64,000 nt of DNA, from NCBI RefSeq assembly GCF_016919405.1, contig NZ_CP070353.1, positions 186,001-250,000 of the forward strand, given 5' to 3'. The notes beneath the pieces are model-generated. The model worked only from the letters and a program-made list of their open reading frames with translations. It ran no database searches and was not told where the DNA came from. Below are positions 1 through 9,170 of this stretch, in pieces. The position numbers were made by a program, and so were the translations under genes. Source of the DNA: Ensifer sp. PDNC004. GTDB lineage: Bacteria; Pseudomonadota; Alphaproteobacteria; Rhizobiales; Rhizobiaceae. Position 1 is the stretch's first letter. Every line of letters begins with the position of its first letter.

Positions 1-249
1 TGGAAGCTGATCGACGAGGCCGGCTGCCGCGGCATGATGATCGGCAGCGCGCAGATGTCGCCGCTTCACTGCAACTTCATGATCAACACCGGCCAGGCGA
101 CCGGTTACGAGCTCGAATATCTCGGCGAAACCGTTCGCCAGCGCGTGCTCGAACATTCGGGCGTCCGGCTCGAATGGGAAATCAAGCGCATCGGCACCTT
201 CATGCCGGGCTACGAGATCAAGGAATTCCTCGGCCGCGGCATCGCTTAA
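1..249 (+). CDS. murB: UDP-N-acetylenolpyruvoylglucosamine reductase (MurB), C-terminal fragment
   Basis: This is the last 82 codons of a gene that begins upstream of the window; the frame is open from base 1. The residues match the C-terminal domain of MurB, the FAD/NADPH enzyme that reduces enolpyruvyl-UDP-GlcNAc to UDP-MurNAc in cytoplasmic peptidoglycan precursor synthesis. Recognisable features are the H-x-N-F-(M/I)-I-N segment ([14 protein letters not shown]) and the late acidic LEWEIKRIG stretch typical of the family end. The position is as expected upstream of ddl-ftsQAZ, although other genes intervene here before ddl. The FAD-binding part lies outside the window. Confidence 0.93.
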   Translation, partial: WKLIDEAGCRGMMIGSAQMSPLHCNFMINTGQATGYELEYLGETVRQRVLEHSGVRLEWEIKRIGTFMPGYEIKEFLGRGIA

Positions 250-390
250 GGCTGGGTTGCGAGACGTAATCTGAAAGGCCGTGGCGGAAGCGCTGCGGCC
301 TCTTGTTCTTCCGGCGGGCGGCAAGCGGCTGCCAGCGCCTTTGCAGAGTGCCGGGTCGCCTGCTCAATCACGGTCGAGGAGAAAGCTCGA

Positions 391-957
391 GTGCGTTGCT
401 TGCAAAGACTATCGTATGCGAGGTTGCTCGCCGTTTCAGCCCTATTGGCCAATCTTGCGTTCTTTGCGCCCGTCAAGGCTATGGATGAGGTGCGTCTGCA
501 AGCCGCCGTCGCCTCGCTCGGTGACGGTGCTGACGCCCAGCGTCTCGAAGCCAGGGTTGCCGATCTCGTAAAATCAGGCGACCAGATCGAGCTTGCGAAG
601 CTGGCCGAACAGATCCGGATGAAAGATGGCGATTTCCTCGACATCCTGGCAAAGTTCTATGAGCAGCCGGAGCAAGCGAACGCGACGCCCGATTGGCAGC
701 AGATCGCACTCTCAATGGGGCCGTGCCACTACGCCAACGCTGCCATCCGCATCGTCGCGATGACGATCGCGAACGGCACTCACCCAGCCATCCGAAACGG
801 CGTTGTCATGATCGACGGCACGGAGGTCGACAATATTCTTGCGGAATCGATGCATCGCTGCGAGTTGATTGCGCGTCTTCCCAAGTCCACGCGGCAGGTC
901 GGCTCTAGCTGCGCCATGACCGGCGACTGCGCCGACGATCCGGACCTCATGGAGTGA
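391..957 (+). CDS. Hypothetical secreted protein, 188 aa
   Basis: I do not recognise the family. The start is a GTG preceded by a GGAGA ribosome-binding site. The first 30 or so residues form a signal peptide: an Arg-rich start, then a hydrophobic segment ending near PVKAMD, so the protein is probably exported to the periplasm. The middle is mostly helical and charged (about residues 35-90). The second half has four cysteines, including a C-x6-C pair near the C-terminus (CAMTGDC), which could form disulphides in the periplasm. It lies between murB and a convergent transporter gene and is followed by a strong hairpin terminator. Function unknown. Confidence 0.75.
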   Translation: MRCLQRLSYARLLAVSALLANLAFFAPVKAMDEVRLQAAVASLGDGADAQRLEARVADLVKSGDQIELAKLAEQIRMKDGDFLDILAKFYEQPEQANATPDWQQIALSMGPCHYANAAIRIVAMTIANGTHPAIRNGVVMIDGTEVDNILAESMHRCELIARLPKSTRQVGSSCAMTGDCADDPDLME

Positions 958-1054
958 ACCGAGCCATCCGCGCTTTGCTGGCGCCGGGCCATTGCCTGCT
1001 GCGATCGTCATCGGTTTGGCTTCGGAGGCTTCGCAAACAGCACCCGCTAAGCGA

Positions 1055-1084
1055 AAGGGCCGCAGCGTTGCCGCTGCGGCCCTT
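1055..1084 (+). terminator. Hairpin terminator between convergent genes
   Basis: A perfect 12-bp inverted repeat (aagggccgcagc / gctgcggccctt) with a 6-nt loop lies between the ends of the 188-aa gene and the reverse-strand transporter. A second hairpin (ggccgcgc tag gcgcggcc, 1098-1116) lies closer to the transporter stop. The first hairpin probably terminates both directions. Confidence 0.7.
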
Positions 1085-1124
1085 CTTGGTTGTGATCGGC
1101 CGCGCTAGGCGCGGCCAGTCGTGA

Positions 1125-2435
1125 TCAGGCCGAAACCTCGTCTTCCGTCGACAGCACCAGGCACAGAAGCGTGATGGCGGCGGCGGCGAGCAGGTAGTAG
1201 CCGACGTAATCCAGGCTGTAGTTGGTGGCGAGCCAGGTGGCGATGTAGGGCGCCAGCGACGCGCCGAATATGCCGGCGAGGTTGAAGGTCATCGAGGCGC
1301 CAGTGTAGCGCACCGAGGTCGGGAAGGGGGCGGCGAGTGCTGCGCCGATCGGGCCGTAGGTGAGGCCCATGAGGCCGAGGCCGATGATCGAGAACAGGAA
1401 CGCACCGCCGATGCCGCCCGCCAGGAGCGGCGCCATGAACAGGCCGAAGACGCCGATGCCGATGGTGGTGATGATCAGGATCAGGCGACGGCCGAAGCGG
1501 TCCGACAGGATACCGGCAACCGGGATCATCAGGCCGAAGAAGACGACGCCAGTCATCTGCACGACCAGGAACTGCTCACGCGAATAGCCGAGCTTCGCCG
1601 TGCCCCAGGAGAGCGAGAAGACGGTCATCAGGTAGAACAGCACGAAGGTCGCAAGCGCAACGAAAGTGCCGAGCACCAGGCTGCGCTTGTGGAAGCGGAA
1701 GATCTCCATGATCGGCACCTGCACGCGCTCGTGCTTGTCGACGGCCTTCTGGAACTCCGGCGTTTCGGTGATCTTCAGGCGGACATAAAGGCCGACGGCA
1801 ACCAGCAGGATGCTGGCGATGAACGGCACGCGCCAGCCCCAGGCGAGGAAGGCTTCGTTGCTCATGACTTCGCCGAGGATGAGGAAGGTGCCGGCCGACA
1901 GGATGAAGCCGATCGGTGCGCCGAGCTGCGGGAACATGGCGTACCAGCTGCGCTTGCCCTCCGGCGCGTTCTCGGTGGCGAGCAGCACGGCGCCGCCCCA
2001 TTCGCCGCCAAGCCCGAGGCCTTGTCCGAAGCGGCAAAGGGCGAGCAAGAGCGGGGCTGCGACGCCGATCGACGCATAGGTCGGCAGAAGGCCGATGACG
2101 ACCGTGGAGATGCCCATGGTCATGAGCGCGGCCACCAGGGTCGCCTTGCGGCCGACCTTGTCGCCGAAATGGCCGAAGATCACGGCGCCGAAGGGGCGGG
2201 CGAAGAAGGCGATCGAGAAGGTCGCAAAGGATTGCAGCATTGCCGAGGTCGGATCGGCGGCCGGGAAGAACAGGTGCGGGAACACCAGTACGGCGGCGGT
2301 GGCGTAAACGTAGAAGTCGAAGAATTCGATGGTCGTGCCGACGAGGCTTGCGAACAGCACCCGGGCAGGGGAGTTCACTGCCGCGTGCTTTGACGCATTG
2401 TCCTTCGGCGACAGGGAGGTTGTCGCGTCTGTCAT
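1125..2435 (-). CDS. MFS transporter, metabolite:H+ symporter (MHS) type
   Basis: About 436 residues with twelve hydrophobic segments. The family signature is clear: the first helix TTIEFFDFYVYATAAVLVFP, the loop GHFGDKVGRKATL between helices 2 and 3, the glycine-rich GQGLGLGGEWGGAVLL segment, and a second loop SDRFGRR. These place it in the MHS branch of the major facilitator superfamily (relatives ShiA, ProP, YhjE), inner-membrane proton symporters for organic acids or osmolytes. The substrate cannot be read from sequence. I chose the ATG at 2435 (MTDATTSLSPKD) because an AGGA box lies 8-9 nt upstream. An ATG two codons earlier is possible; longer in-frame extensions have no RBS and are not hydrophobic. 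The gene is convergent to the 188-aa gene and divergent from aqpZ. Confidence 0.9.
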   Translation of the reverse strand: MTDATTSLSPKDNASKHAAVNSPARVLFASLVGTTIEFFDFYVYATAAVLVFPHLFFPAADPTSAMLQSFATFSIAFFARPFGAVIFGHFGDKVGRKATLVAALMTMGISTVVIGLLPTYASIGVAAPLLLALCRFGQGLGLGGEWGGAVLLATENAPEGKRSWYAMFPQLGAPIGFILSAGTFLILGEVMSNEAFLAWGWRVPFIASILLVAVGLYVRLKITETPEFQKAVDKHERVQVPIMEIFRFHKRSLVLGTFVALATFVLFYLMTVFSLSWGTAKLGYSREQFLVVQMTGVVFFGLMIPVAGILSDRFGRRLILIITTIGIGVFGLFMAPLLAGGIGGAFLFSIIGLGLMGLTYGPIGAALAAPFPTSVRYTGASMTFNLAGIFGASLAPYIATWLATNYSLDYVGYYLLAAAAITLLCLVLSTEDEVSA

Positions 2436-2758
2436 TATCATAATTCCTGATGTGGATTTCATACCGTCTTGGGAGGCGGGTGAGGGCCTCTTAACGCAAG
2501 TTTCGGCATGGCGAAACCCTGATACCGTAAGAAGTGCGAACGATATCACCGCCATGCGCAGCAATCTTCTGCCGCGGCGCGGCCCAGGGCCGGCCGCACG
2601 GAGCTGGCTTTCCGGTTGCGCCCAACCGGCCTGCTGCCGGCTAAAGCTCACGCTTTGCGGGCGCGTGGTGCGGCTCGACAGCCCGGATTGACGGGAATCA
2701 AATTGTGGCAAACTGTGGGCAACTGAAGCGATCGGCTTCGTTTTTCAGGAGCGAATGC
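2436..2758. other. Divergent intergenic region, transporter / aqpZ
   Basis: About 320 bases separate the divergent starts of the MHS transporter and aqpZ. It must hold both promoters. I see no RNA gene, repeat or riboswitch in it; the only clear element is the AGGAG box at 2747-2751 that belongs to aqpZ. Confidence 0.4.
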
Positions 2759-3445
2759 ATGTTCAAAAAGCTTTCAGCAGAATTTCTCGGTACATTTTGG
2801 CTCGTTTTTGGCGGTTGCGGCAGCGCGGTGCTGGCTGCTGCTCTTCCCGGCGTCGGTATTGGTTATCTGGGCGTCTCCCTCGCTTTCGGTCTCACCGTCC
2901 TGACCATGGCCTATGCGGTCGGCGGTATTTCCGGCGGTCACTTCAACCCGGCCGTTTCCGTCGGCCTGACGGTCGCGGGCAAGTTCCCGGCGTCGAACCT
3001 TGTCGGCTATGTCATCGCCCAGGTGCTGGGCGCGATTGCGGCTGCCGCCGTCCTCTATGTGATCGCCAGCGGCAAGGGCGATTTCCAGCTCGGCGGCTTT
3101 GCTGCCAACGGCTATGGCGAGCATTCACCCGGCGGCTATTCGCTGACGGCGGCGCTGGTGGCCGAAGTGGTGCTGACCTTCTTCTTCCTGTTCATCATTC
3201 TCGGCTCCACCCATGGCCGGGTGCCGGCGGGCTTCGCGCCCATCGCCATCGGGCTGGCGCTGACCCTGATCCATCTCGTCTCGATCCCGGTGACGAACAC
3301 CTCGGTCAATCCGGCCCGCTCGACAGGGCAGGCGCTCTTTGTCGGTGACTGGGCGCTGTCGCAACTGTGGCTGTTCTGGGTGGCGCCGATCGTCGGTGCG
3401 GCGATCGCCGGCATCGTCTGGAAGATCGTCGGCGACGACGACTGA
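2759..3445 (+). CDS. aqpZ: Aquaporin Z
   Basis: A 228-residue water channel of the inner membrane. Both NPA boxes are present (residues 63-65 and 184-186). The selectivity-filter residues of orthodox water channels are visible as F43, H172, T181 and R187, matching E. coli AqpZ F43/H174/T183/R189, so it should pass water rather than glycerol. Six hydrophobic helices fit the family, and the length is normal. The start is the ATG at 2759, with AGGAG 7 nt upstream, giving [21 protein letters not shown]; a longer in-frame extension lacks support. It lies between the divergent transporter and ddl and ends in a strong terminator, so it is a single-gene unit. Confidence 0.96.
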   Translation: MFKKLSAEFLGTFWLVFGGCGSAVLAAALPGVGIGYLGVSLAFGLTVLTMAYAVGGISGGHFNPAVSVGLTVAGKFPASNLVGYVIAQVLGAIAAAAVLYVIASGKGDFQLGGFAANGYGEHSPGGYSLTAALVAEVVLTFFFLFIILGSTHGRVPAGFAPIAIGLALTLIHLVSIPVTNTSVNPARSTGQALFVGDWALSQLWLFWVAPIVGAAIAGIVWKIVGDDD

Positions 3446-3472
3446 TCAAGGTCAGGATACCGTCACGCATGG

Positions 3473-3503
3473 ACCCGCCGCCCTCGATGCGGCGGGTTTT
3501 TTC
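3473..3503 (+). terminator. Rho-independent terminator after aqpZ
   Basis: The 9-bp stem acccgccgc / gcggcgggt (3473-3481 and 3489-3497) is followed directly by a run of T residues. It ends aqpZ transcription and isolates the ddl-fts operon. Confidence 0.9.
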
Positions 3504-3624
3504 ATTTTTTTCTTCTGTTTATGCATTAGATTCAAGATTGCTCCGCAACCCTTTGATCTCTCGCTAAAATGCCTTGTTTCCACATGCGCCTGCGCCTGCA
3601 GGTGGCGTTTCATTTCCTGACTGG

Positions 3625-3653
3625 GGTTAACGAAAGTAAACGGTTCGTTAACC
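3625..3653. promoter_or_regulatory. Inverted repeat with TTAAC half-sites upstream of ddl-ftsQAZ
   Basis: A perfect 10-bp inverted repeat (ggttaacgaa ... ttcgttaacc, 9-nt spacer) lies about 105 bases upstream of the ddl start, and a further TTAA follows at 3654-3657. TTAAC half-sites are the core of CtrA boxes in alphaproteobacteria, and CtrA controls ftsQA in Caulobacter. The spacing does not match the classical TTAA-N7-TTAA exactly, so a regulatory role is inference. Confidence 0.45.
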
Positions 3654-3758
3654 TTAATGACGTTCTAGTGACCCCAATGGCACAGCTGACTCGCGAGGGC
3701 GGGAGCCAGCCAGACGCAAGGAAACCTTGCGATAGTGGCGTATTGTCTGGGGGTTTGA

Positions 3759-4685
3759 ATGAACGGCAAGCATGTGGCTGTCCTGATGGGCGGATTTTCT
3801 TCGGAGCGACCGGTTAGCCTGTCGTCCGGGGCTGCCTGTGCGGATGCCCTGGAGGCTGCCGGCTATCGCGTCACCCGCATCGACGTCGACCGCAAGGTTG
3901 CAGAGACGCTGGCCGCGCTGCGCCCCGACGTTGCCTTCAACGCTCTTCACGGTCCGTTCGGCGAGGACGGCACGATCCAGGGCATCCTCGAATATCTCGA
4001 GATCCCCTACACCCATTCCGGCGTGCTTGCCTCGGCGCTCGCGATGGACAAGGCGCAGGCGAAGCACGTAGCGGCTGCTTCCGGTATTCCGGTCGCCGAT
4101 GCGCAGGTCATGGACCGCCATGCCTTCGGTCCGAAGCATCCGATGAAGCCGCCTTACGTCGTCAAGCCGGTGTCCGAAGGCTCGAGCTTCGGCGTCGTGA
4201 TCGTCAAGGAAGATCAGTCGCATCCGCCGCAGGTGGTAACCTCGAGCGAGTGGCGCTACGGCGACCGAATCATGGTCGAGCGTTATGTCGCCGGCCGTGA
4301 ACTGACCTGTGGTGTCATGGGCGACAAGGCGCTTGGCGTCACCGAAATCATCCCGCAGGGCCACGCCTTCTACGATTATGATTCCAAATACGTAAAAGGT
4401 GGTTCGCGCCACGTCATTCCGGCACAGATTTCACCAAATATTTACCAAAAAATACAAACACTCGCTCTGAAGGCGCATCAGGCAATCGGTTGCCGGGGCG
4501 TCAGCCGATCCGACTTTCGTTTCGATGACAGTTCCTCCGCTGAGGGCGAGCTGATCTGGCTGGAGATCAACACCCAGCCCGGCATGACTCCGACCTCCCT
4601 GGTGCCCGAGATGGCCGCGCATGCCGGCTACAGCTTCGGTGAGTTTTTGAGTTGGATGGTGGAGGACGCGTCGTGTTTGCGTTGA
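3759..4685 (+). CDS. ddl: D-alanine--D-alanine ligase
   Basis: A 308-residue ATP-grasp enzyme that joins two D-alanines in the cytoplasm for the UDP-MurNAc-pentapeptide. Seen in the sequence: the N-terminal [17 protein letters not shown] loop (Ddl usually begins with V-L-x-G-G-x-S-x-E-R), [12 protein letters not shown], the ATP-grasp lysine segment [15 protein letters not shown], the substrate-closing loop YDYDSKY, and the Mg-binding [20 protein letters not shown]. Length is normal. The gene overlaps the start of ftsQ by 13 bases, so the two are translationally linked as the first genes of the ddl-ftsQ-ftsA run. Confidence 0.97.
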   Translation: MNGKHVAVLMGGFSSERPVSLSSGAACADALEAAGYRVTRIDVDRKVAETLAALRPDVAFNALHGPFGEDGTIQGILEYLEIPYTHSGVLASALAMDKAQAKHVAAASGIPVADAQVMDRHAFGPKHPMKPPYVVKPVSEGSSFGVVIVKEDQSHPPQVVTSSEWRYGDRIMVERYVAGRELTCGVMGDKALGVTEIIPQGHAFYDYDSKYVKGGSRHVIPAQISPNIYQKIQTLALKAHQAIGCRGVSRSDFRFDDSSSAEGELIWLEINTQPGMTPTSLVPEMAAHAGYSFGEFLSWMVEDASCLR

Positions 4686-5623
4686 GGGGCAAAAGGGGCA
4701 AGAGGGTTCGTCACCTCGATGGCGCCGCCGCCGCCGATGTGGACGGCGCGCGCGTACTGCCGCGTCCGCTTCGTCGTGTCGTGCGCTTCTTCGTCAGCCT
4801 CGGTGCTGGCCGCGTTCGTTTTCCCGCTCATACCGGCACGCTGTCGGCAATCGCCTTCTTCGCGGCAACCGGCTTTTACGGCATGTCGCTCGGCGGCCAC
4901 ACGCAGAATTTCGCACAGGCCTCGACCACGGCCGCAGGCTTTGCGATCGAAGACGTCAAGGTTTCAGGCAACGACCAGACCTCGGAAATCGACATTCTCC
5001 AGCAGCTCGGCCTCGACGGCACGACGTCGCTGGTGGCGCTCGATATCGCCGAGGCGCGCAAGCTGATTGCGGAAATGCCCTGGGTGCAGGGCGTTACCGT
5101 TCGCAAGATCTATCCCGGCACCATCGAGGTCAGCCTCACCGAGCGCAAGGCTTTCGGCATCTGGCAGCACGGTTCCGACCTTTCGCTGATCGAGCGCAGC
5201 GGCAGCGTGATCGCGCCCTTGCGCGACAACAAGTTTGCGGCGCTGCCGCTCTTCGTCGGTCGTGACGCCGAAACGGCGGCCGCAGATTTCTACGACGAGT
5301 TTTCCCGCTGGCCGGAGATCCGCTCGCGGGTGAAGGCCTTCGTTCGCGTGGCCGGCCGCCGCTGGGACCTGCGCCTCGACAACGGCATCGTCGTCAAGCT
5401 GCCGGAGCACGACGTCGCCCGGGCGATGAAGGTGCTCTCCGACATGGAAAGCCAGCACCAGCTCCTCGAGCGCGACATCGCTGCCGTGGATCTGAGGCTT
5501 GAAGACAGAACAACAGTTCAGTTGACGCCGGACGCAGTGACCCGGCGCGAAGTTGCCTTGAAGGCGAGGGACAAGATGCTGAAGGCGCAGGAGACCGAAA
5601 AGAAGAAAGAAGGCCGCATATGA
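4673..5623 (+). CDS. ftsQ: Cell division protein FtsQ
   Basis: About 316 residues. FtsQ is a bitopic inner-membrane protein that recruits FtsB/FtsL to the septum. The order is a basic cytoplasmic tail (about 1-50), one membrane segment ([21 protein letters not shown]), then a periplasmic POTRA domain ([20 protein letters not shown] ... [31 protein letters not shown]) and the FtsQ/DivIB beta domain. I chose the GTG at 4673 because GGTGGAGGA lies just upstream; a TTG at 4652 in the same frame has no such site. The start lies inside ddl, and the end overlaps ftsA by 4 bases (ATGA). The C-terminal tail is Lys/Glu-rich. Confidence 0.95.
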   Translation: MFALRGKRGKRVRHLDGAAAADVDGARVLPRPLRRVVRFFVSLGAGRVRFPAHTGTLSAIAFFAATGFYGMSLGGHTQNFAQASTTAAGFAIEDVKVSGNDQTSEIDILQQLGLDGTTSLVALDIAEARKLIAEMPWVQGVTVRKIYPGTIEVSLTERKAFGIWQHGSDLSLIERSGSVIAPLRDNKFAALPLFVGRDAETAAADFYDEFSRWPEIRSRVKAFVRVAGRRWDLRLDNGIVVKLPEHDVARAMKVLSDMESQHQLLERDIAAVDLRLEDRTTVQLTPDAVTRREVALKARDKMLKAQETEKKKEGRI

Positions 5624-6951
5624 GTCTGTTCGGTTCCTCCAGCTTTGGCCTGCCGCGCCTGAAGCCGCTTTCCTCGAAGCGGTCTCATGTCGTCTCGGTG
5701 CTGGATATCGGTTCGACCAAGGTGGTCTGCATGATCGGCCGGCTGACGCCGCGCGCCGAAAGCCAGATCCTGCCCAACCGTACGCATAGCGTCGAAATCA
5801 TCGGCATCGGCCACCAGAAATCCCGCGGCGTCAAGAACGGCGTCGTCGCCGATCTCGATGCGGTCGAGAGCGTCGTCCGGCTCGCCGTCGACGCGGCCGA
5901 GCGCATGGCCGGCCTCACCATCGACAGCCTGATCGTCAACGTTTCGGCCGGCCGGCTGCAGAGCGACGTCTACACCGCGACGATCGATCTCGGCGGCCAG
6001 GAAGTCGACGCCAACGATCTGCGCAAGGTTCTGTCGGCTGCCGGCCAGCAGTCGCTGCGCTCCGACCGCGCCATCCTTCACTCGCTCCCGACAGGCTTCT
6101 CGCTCGATGGCGAGCGCGGCATCCGCGATCCGCTGGCCATGTTCGGCGACGTTCTCGGCGTCGACATGCATGTGCTGACGGCCGAACGGGCAGCGCTGAA
6201 GAACCTCGAACTCTGCGTCAACCGCGCTCACCTTTCGGTCGAGGGCATGGTTGCCACCCCCTATGCCAGCGGTCTTGCAGCACTCGTCGACGACGAGGTC
6301 GAGCTCGGCTGTGCGGCGATCGACATGGGTGGCGGCACGACGACGATCTCGGTCTTTGCCGAAGGCAAGCTGGTTCACGCCGACGCTGTCAGCCTCGGCG
6401 GCCATCACGTGACGACGGATCTGGCGCGTGGTCTTTCGACCCGCATCGAGGATGCCGAACGGCTGAAGGTCGTGCATGGCTCGGCCCTGCCCAACAGCGC
6501 CGACGAGCGCGATATCGTTTCGGTTCCGCCGATCGGCGAGGACGACCGCGATCAGCCGACGCATGTGCCGCGCGCCCTCGTGTCGCGCATCGTGCGCGCC
6601 CGCATCGAAGAGACGCTGGAACTCATCCGCGATCGCATCCAGCGCTCGGGCTTCAGCCCGATCGTCGGCAAGCGCATCGTTCTGACGGGCGGCGCCAGCC
6701 AGCTGACCGGCCTGCCGGAAGCGGCCCGCCGCATCCTCGCCCGCAATGTTCGCATCGGTCGTCCGCTCGGGGTTTCCGGGCTGCCGGCCGCTGCCAAGGG
6801 TCCGGCCTTCTCCACGGCGGTCGGCCTGATGATCTATCCGCAGGTCGCCGACCTCGAGACCCATGCCTCCCACGGCGGCATGTTCTCGGCGCTCGGCGCC
6901 GGCAACGGCCGCATCGCCCGCATGGGCCAGTGGCTGAAAGAAAGCTTTTGA
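5620..6951 (+). CDS. ftsA: Cell division protein FtsA
   Basis: A 443-residue actin-fold ATPase that tethers FtsZ to the membrane. The phosphate-1 motif is VLDIGSTKVVCMIG near residue 27, and the phosphate-2/adenosine motifs are AIDMGGGTTTISVF and VLTGGASQLTGLPE. The C-terminus ends in a short region with an amphipathic candidate (GRIARMGQWLKESF), the usual membrane-targeting helix. The start overlaps ftsQ (ATGA). The 97-base gap to ftsZ could hold a secondary promoter. Confidence 0.97.
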   Translation: MSLFGSSSFGLPRLKPLSSKRSHVVSVLDIGSTKVVCMIGRLTPRAESQILPNRTHSVEIIGIGHQKSRGVKNGVVADLDAVESVVRLAVDAAERMAGLTIDSLIVNVSAGRLQSDVYTATIDLGGQEVDANDLRKVLSAAGQQSLRSDRAILHSLPTGFSLDGERGIRDPLAMFGDVLGVDMHVLTAERAALKNLELCVNRAHLSVEGMVATPYASGLAALVDDEVELGCAAIDMGGGTTTISVFAEGKLVHADAVSLGGHHVTTDLARGLSTRIEDAERLKVVHGSALPNSADERDIVSVPPIGEDDRDQPTHVPRALVSRIVRARIEETLELIRDRIQRSGFSPIVGKRIVLTGGASQLTGLPEAARRILARNVRIGRPLGVSGLPAAAKGPAFSTAVGLMIYPQVADLETHASHGGMFSALGAGNGRIARMGQWLKESF

Positions 6952-7048
6952 GTGACGGCTGGCTCCGAACAGGGACGGGGCCTGTGAAGACAAACTGAAA
7001 GATTTGGCCGGCTCGGCAAGGCGGCCAGAAAACAGAAGGAACGGGACT

Positions 7049-8836
7049 ATGACTATCAACTTGCAGAAGCCGGATATCACGGAGCTGAAGCCGCGCATCA
7101 CCGTCTTTGGTGTGGGCGGTGGTGGCGGCAACGCCGTCAACAACATGATCACCGCAGGCCTCCAGGGCGTCGATTTCGTCGTCGCCAACACGGATGCCCA
7201 GGCACTCACCATGACCAAGGCCGAGCGCATCATCCAGATGGGTGTTGCCGTCACCGAAGGTCTCGGCGCCGGTTCGCAGCCGGAAGTCGGCCGTGCGGCC
7301 GCCGAAGAGTGCATCGATGAGATCATCGACCACCTCAACGGCACCCACATGTGCTTCGTCACCGCCGGCATGGGCGGCGGCACCGGCACCGGTGCAGCCC
7401 CGATCGTCGCACAGGCCGCCCGCAACAAGGGCATCCTGACGGTCGGCGTCGTCACCAAGCCGTTCCATTTCGAAGGTGCGCGCCGCATGCGGCTCGCCGA
7501 CCAGGGCATCGCCGAACTGCAGAAGTCGGTCGACACCCTGATCGTCATCCCGAACCAGAACCTCTTCCGCATTGCCAACGACCGCACGACCTTTGCGGAC
7601 GCGTTTGCGATGGCCGACCAGGTTCTCTATTCGGGCGTTGCCTGCATCACCGACCTCATGGTCAAGGAAGGCCTCATCAACCTCGACTTCGCCGACGTCC
7701 GCTCGGTGATGCGCGAAATGGGCCGCGCGATGATGGGCACCGGCGAAGCTTCGGGCGAAGGCCGCGCACTGGCCGCAGCCGAAGCCGCGATCGCCAACCC
7801 GCTGCTCGACGAAACCTCGATGAAGGGCGCGCAGGGCCTGCTGATCTCGATCACCGGCGGCCGTGACCTCACCCTGTTCGAACTCGACGAAGCGGCAACC
7901 CGTATTCGCGAAGAAGTCGACCCGGATGCCAACATCATCCTCGGCGCGACCTTCGACGAAGATCTCGAAGGCCTCATCCGCGTCTCGGTCGTTGCCACCG
8001 GCATCGACCGTACGGCCGCGGAGGTGGCGGGTCGTTCCGCCGACTTTCGTCCGGTAGCAGCAAAGCCGGTCGTCCGTCCGTCTGCCGCCGTTCCGGCCCA
8101 GCAGCCGCAGGCCGTTGCCCAGCACCAGCCGGCCCCGGTTCACCAGCCGGTGATGCAGCAGCCTGTCGCCCAGCCGGTTCAGCAGCCGATGCAGCAGCAG
8201 GCTACCGCCGACCAGATCGCCGCCGCCATCCGCGAAGCCGAAATGGAACGCGAGCTCGACATCGCCACCCGCGCCGCCCAGGTGCAGGCCCAGGCTCCGG
8301 TTCAGCAGCCGATGCACGAAGACAACTTTCGTCCCCAGAGCAAGCTTTTCGCCGGTGCTGCACCGGTAGAAGCCGCTCCGGTCATGCGCCAGCCGCAGCC
8401 GCAGATGCAGCCGGTTCAGCCCCAGCCGCAGCCGATCATGCGCCAGGAGCCCGTCGCTCCGGTCATGCGCCAGCAGCCGGAACAGGTTCGCATGCCGAAG
8501 GTCGAAGACTTCCCGCCGGTCGTAAAGGCCGAGATGGACCGCCGCGCACAGCCGGCTGCCCCGATCGCGGAAGAGCGCGGCCCGATGGGCCTGCTCAACC
8601 GCATCACCAGCTCGCTTGGCCTGCGTGAACGCGAACAGACCCCGGCAGCCGCCGACATGACGGCTTCCGCACCGACCGCTGCTTCCCAGCAGCGCCGGCC
8701 GCTCTCGCCGGAAGCGAGCCTCTATGCGCCGCGTCGCGGCCAGCTTGACGATCACGGTCGCGCTTCGCCGCAGGCGCGCCCGCAAGAAGATGATCAGCTC
8801 GAGATCCCGGCGTTCCTGCGCCGTCAATCGAACTGA
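7049..8836 (+). CDS. ftsZ: Cell division GTPase FtsZ, long rhizobial form
   Basis: About 595 residues, against about 380 in E. coli. FtsZ polymerises with GTP into the cytokinetic ring. The N-terminal core (about 1-320) shows [14 protein letters not shown], the tubulin signature [10 protein letters not shown] near residue 110, and the T7-loop region [11 protein letters not shown]. It is followed by a linker of roughly 240 residues very rich in Gln, Pro, Ala and Val (coding about 8050-8790). The C-terminal peptide [12 protein letters not shown] binds FtsA and other partners. The length matches the FtsZ1 type of Sinorhizobium and relatives. The start at 7049 follows AGAAGGAAC; an upstream in-frame extension has no RBS. 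Confidence 0.97.
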   Translation: MTINLQKPDITELKPRITVFGVGGGGGNAVNNMITAGLQGVDFVVANTDAQALTMTKAERIIQMGVAVTEGLGAGSQPEVGRAAAEECIDEIIDHLNGTHMCFVTAGMGGGTGTGAAPIVAQAARNKGILTVGVVTKPFHFEGARRMRLADQGIAELQKSVDTLIVIPNQNLFRIANDRTTFADAFAMADQVLYSGVACITDLMVKEGLINLDFADVRSVMREMGRAMMGTGEASGEGRALAAAEAAIANPLLDETSMKGAQGLLISITGGRDLTLFELDEAATRIREEVDPDANIILGATFDEDLEGLIRVSVVATGIDRTAAEVAGRSADFRPVAAKPVVRPSAAVPAQQPQAVAQHQPAPVHQPVMQQPVAQPVQQPMQQQATADQIAAAIREAEMERELDIATRAAQVQAQAPVQQPMHEDNFRPQSKLFAGAAPVEAAPVMRQPQPQMQPVQPQPQPIMRQEPVAPVMRQQPEQVRMPKVEDFPPVVKAEMDRRAQPAAPIAEERGPMGLLNRITSSLGLREREQTPAAADMTASAPTAASQQRRPLSPEASLYAPRRGQLDDHGRASPQARPQEDDQLEIPAFLRRQSN

Positions 8837-8864
8837 TTGGAAGGCCCGTTCCTTCACCTTGCCG

Positions 8865-8894
8865 AATGCCCGGGCAACTGCCCGGGCATTTTTG
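8865..8894 (+). terminator. Rho-independent terminator after ftsZ
   Basis: The perfect 12-bp stem aatgcccgggca / tgcccgggcatt with a 2-nt loop is followed by a T run. It closes the ddl-ftsQAZ unit 28 bases after the ftsZ stop. Confidence 0.93.
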
Positions 8895-9170
8895 CATTTT
8901 GTTCATCATTTCAGGTGTTTGGTTCCATGTTACGGACCGTCGCAAATGCGTAACAAAGCGAAACGAACAGTGATTTGGAATGGTGCCTCCAAACTCCTAT
9001 TTTCAGACTCGGAATTGGGGACGCATGCGATTCGATCAAGCGCTGTCTGTTCGAAACGCAGAGGACCGGTCGTTGAGCCGGGACTCTCGGGCATCTTTCT
9101 TGTGCCCTGAAGATTGTTGCGTCCACCAGCAGGTTTTGGCCATCGGCCACAGGTATTGAAAGTGACGAGA
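8895..9170. other. lpxC leader region
   Basis: About 275 bases between the ftsZ terminator and the lpxC start. It contains a 44-codon open frame (9024-9158, ATG after GGGGA) for which I have no coding evidence. Otherwise it presumably holds the lpxC promoter. I see no known riboswitch. Confidence 0.3.

Noticed and set aside
5518..8857. Long reverse-strand frames opposite ftsA and ftsZ
   Set aside because: They lie exactly opposite well-recognised genes and have no RBS or family features.
9024..9158. 44-codon forward ORF in the lpxC leader
   Set aside because: It has a possible GGGGA site but unusual composition and no family; too weak to call a gene.
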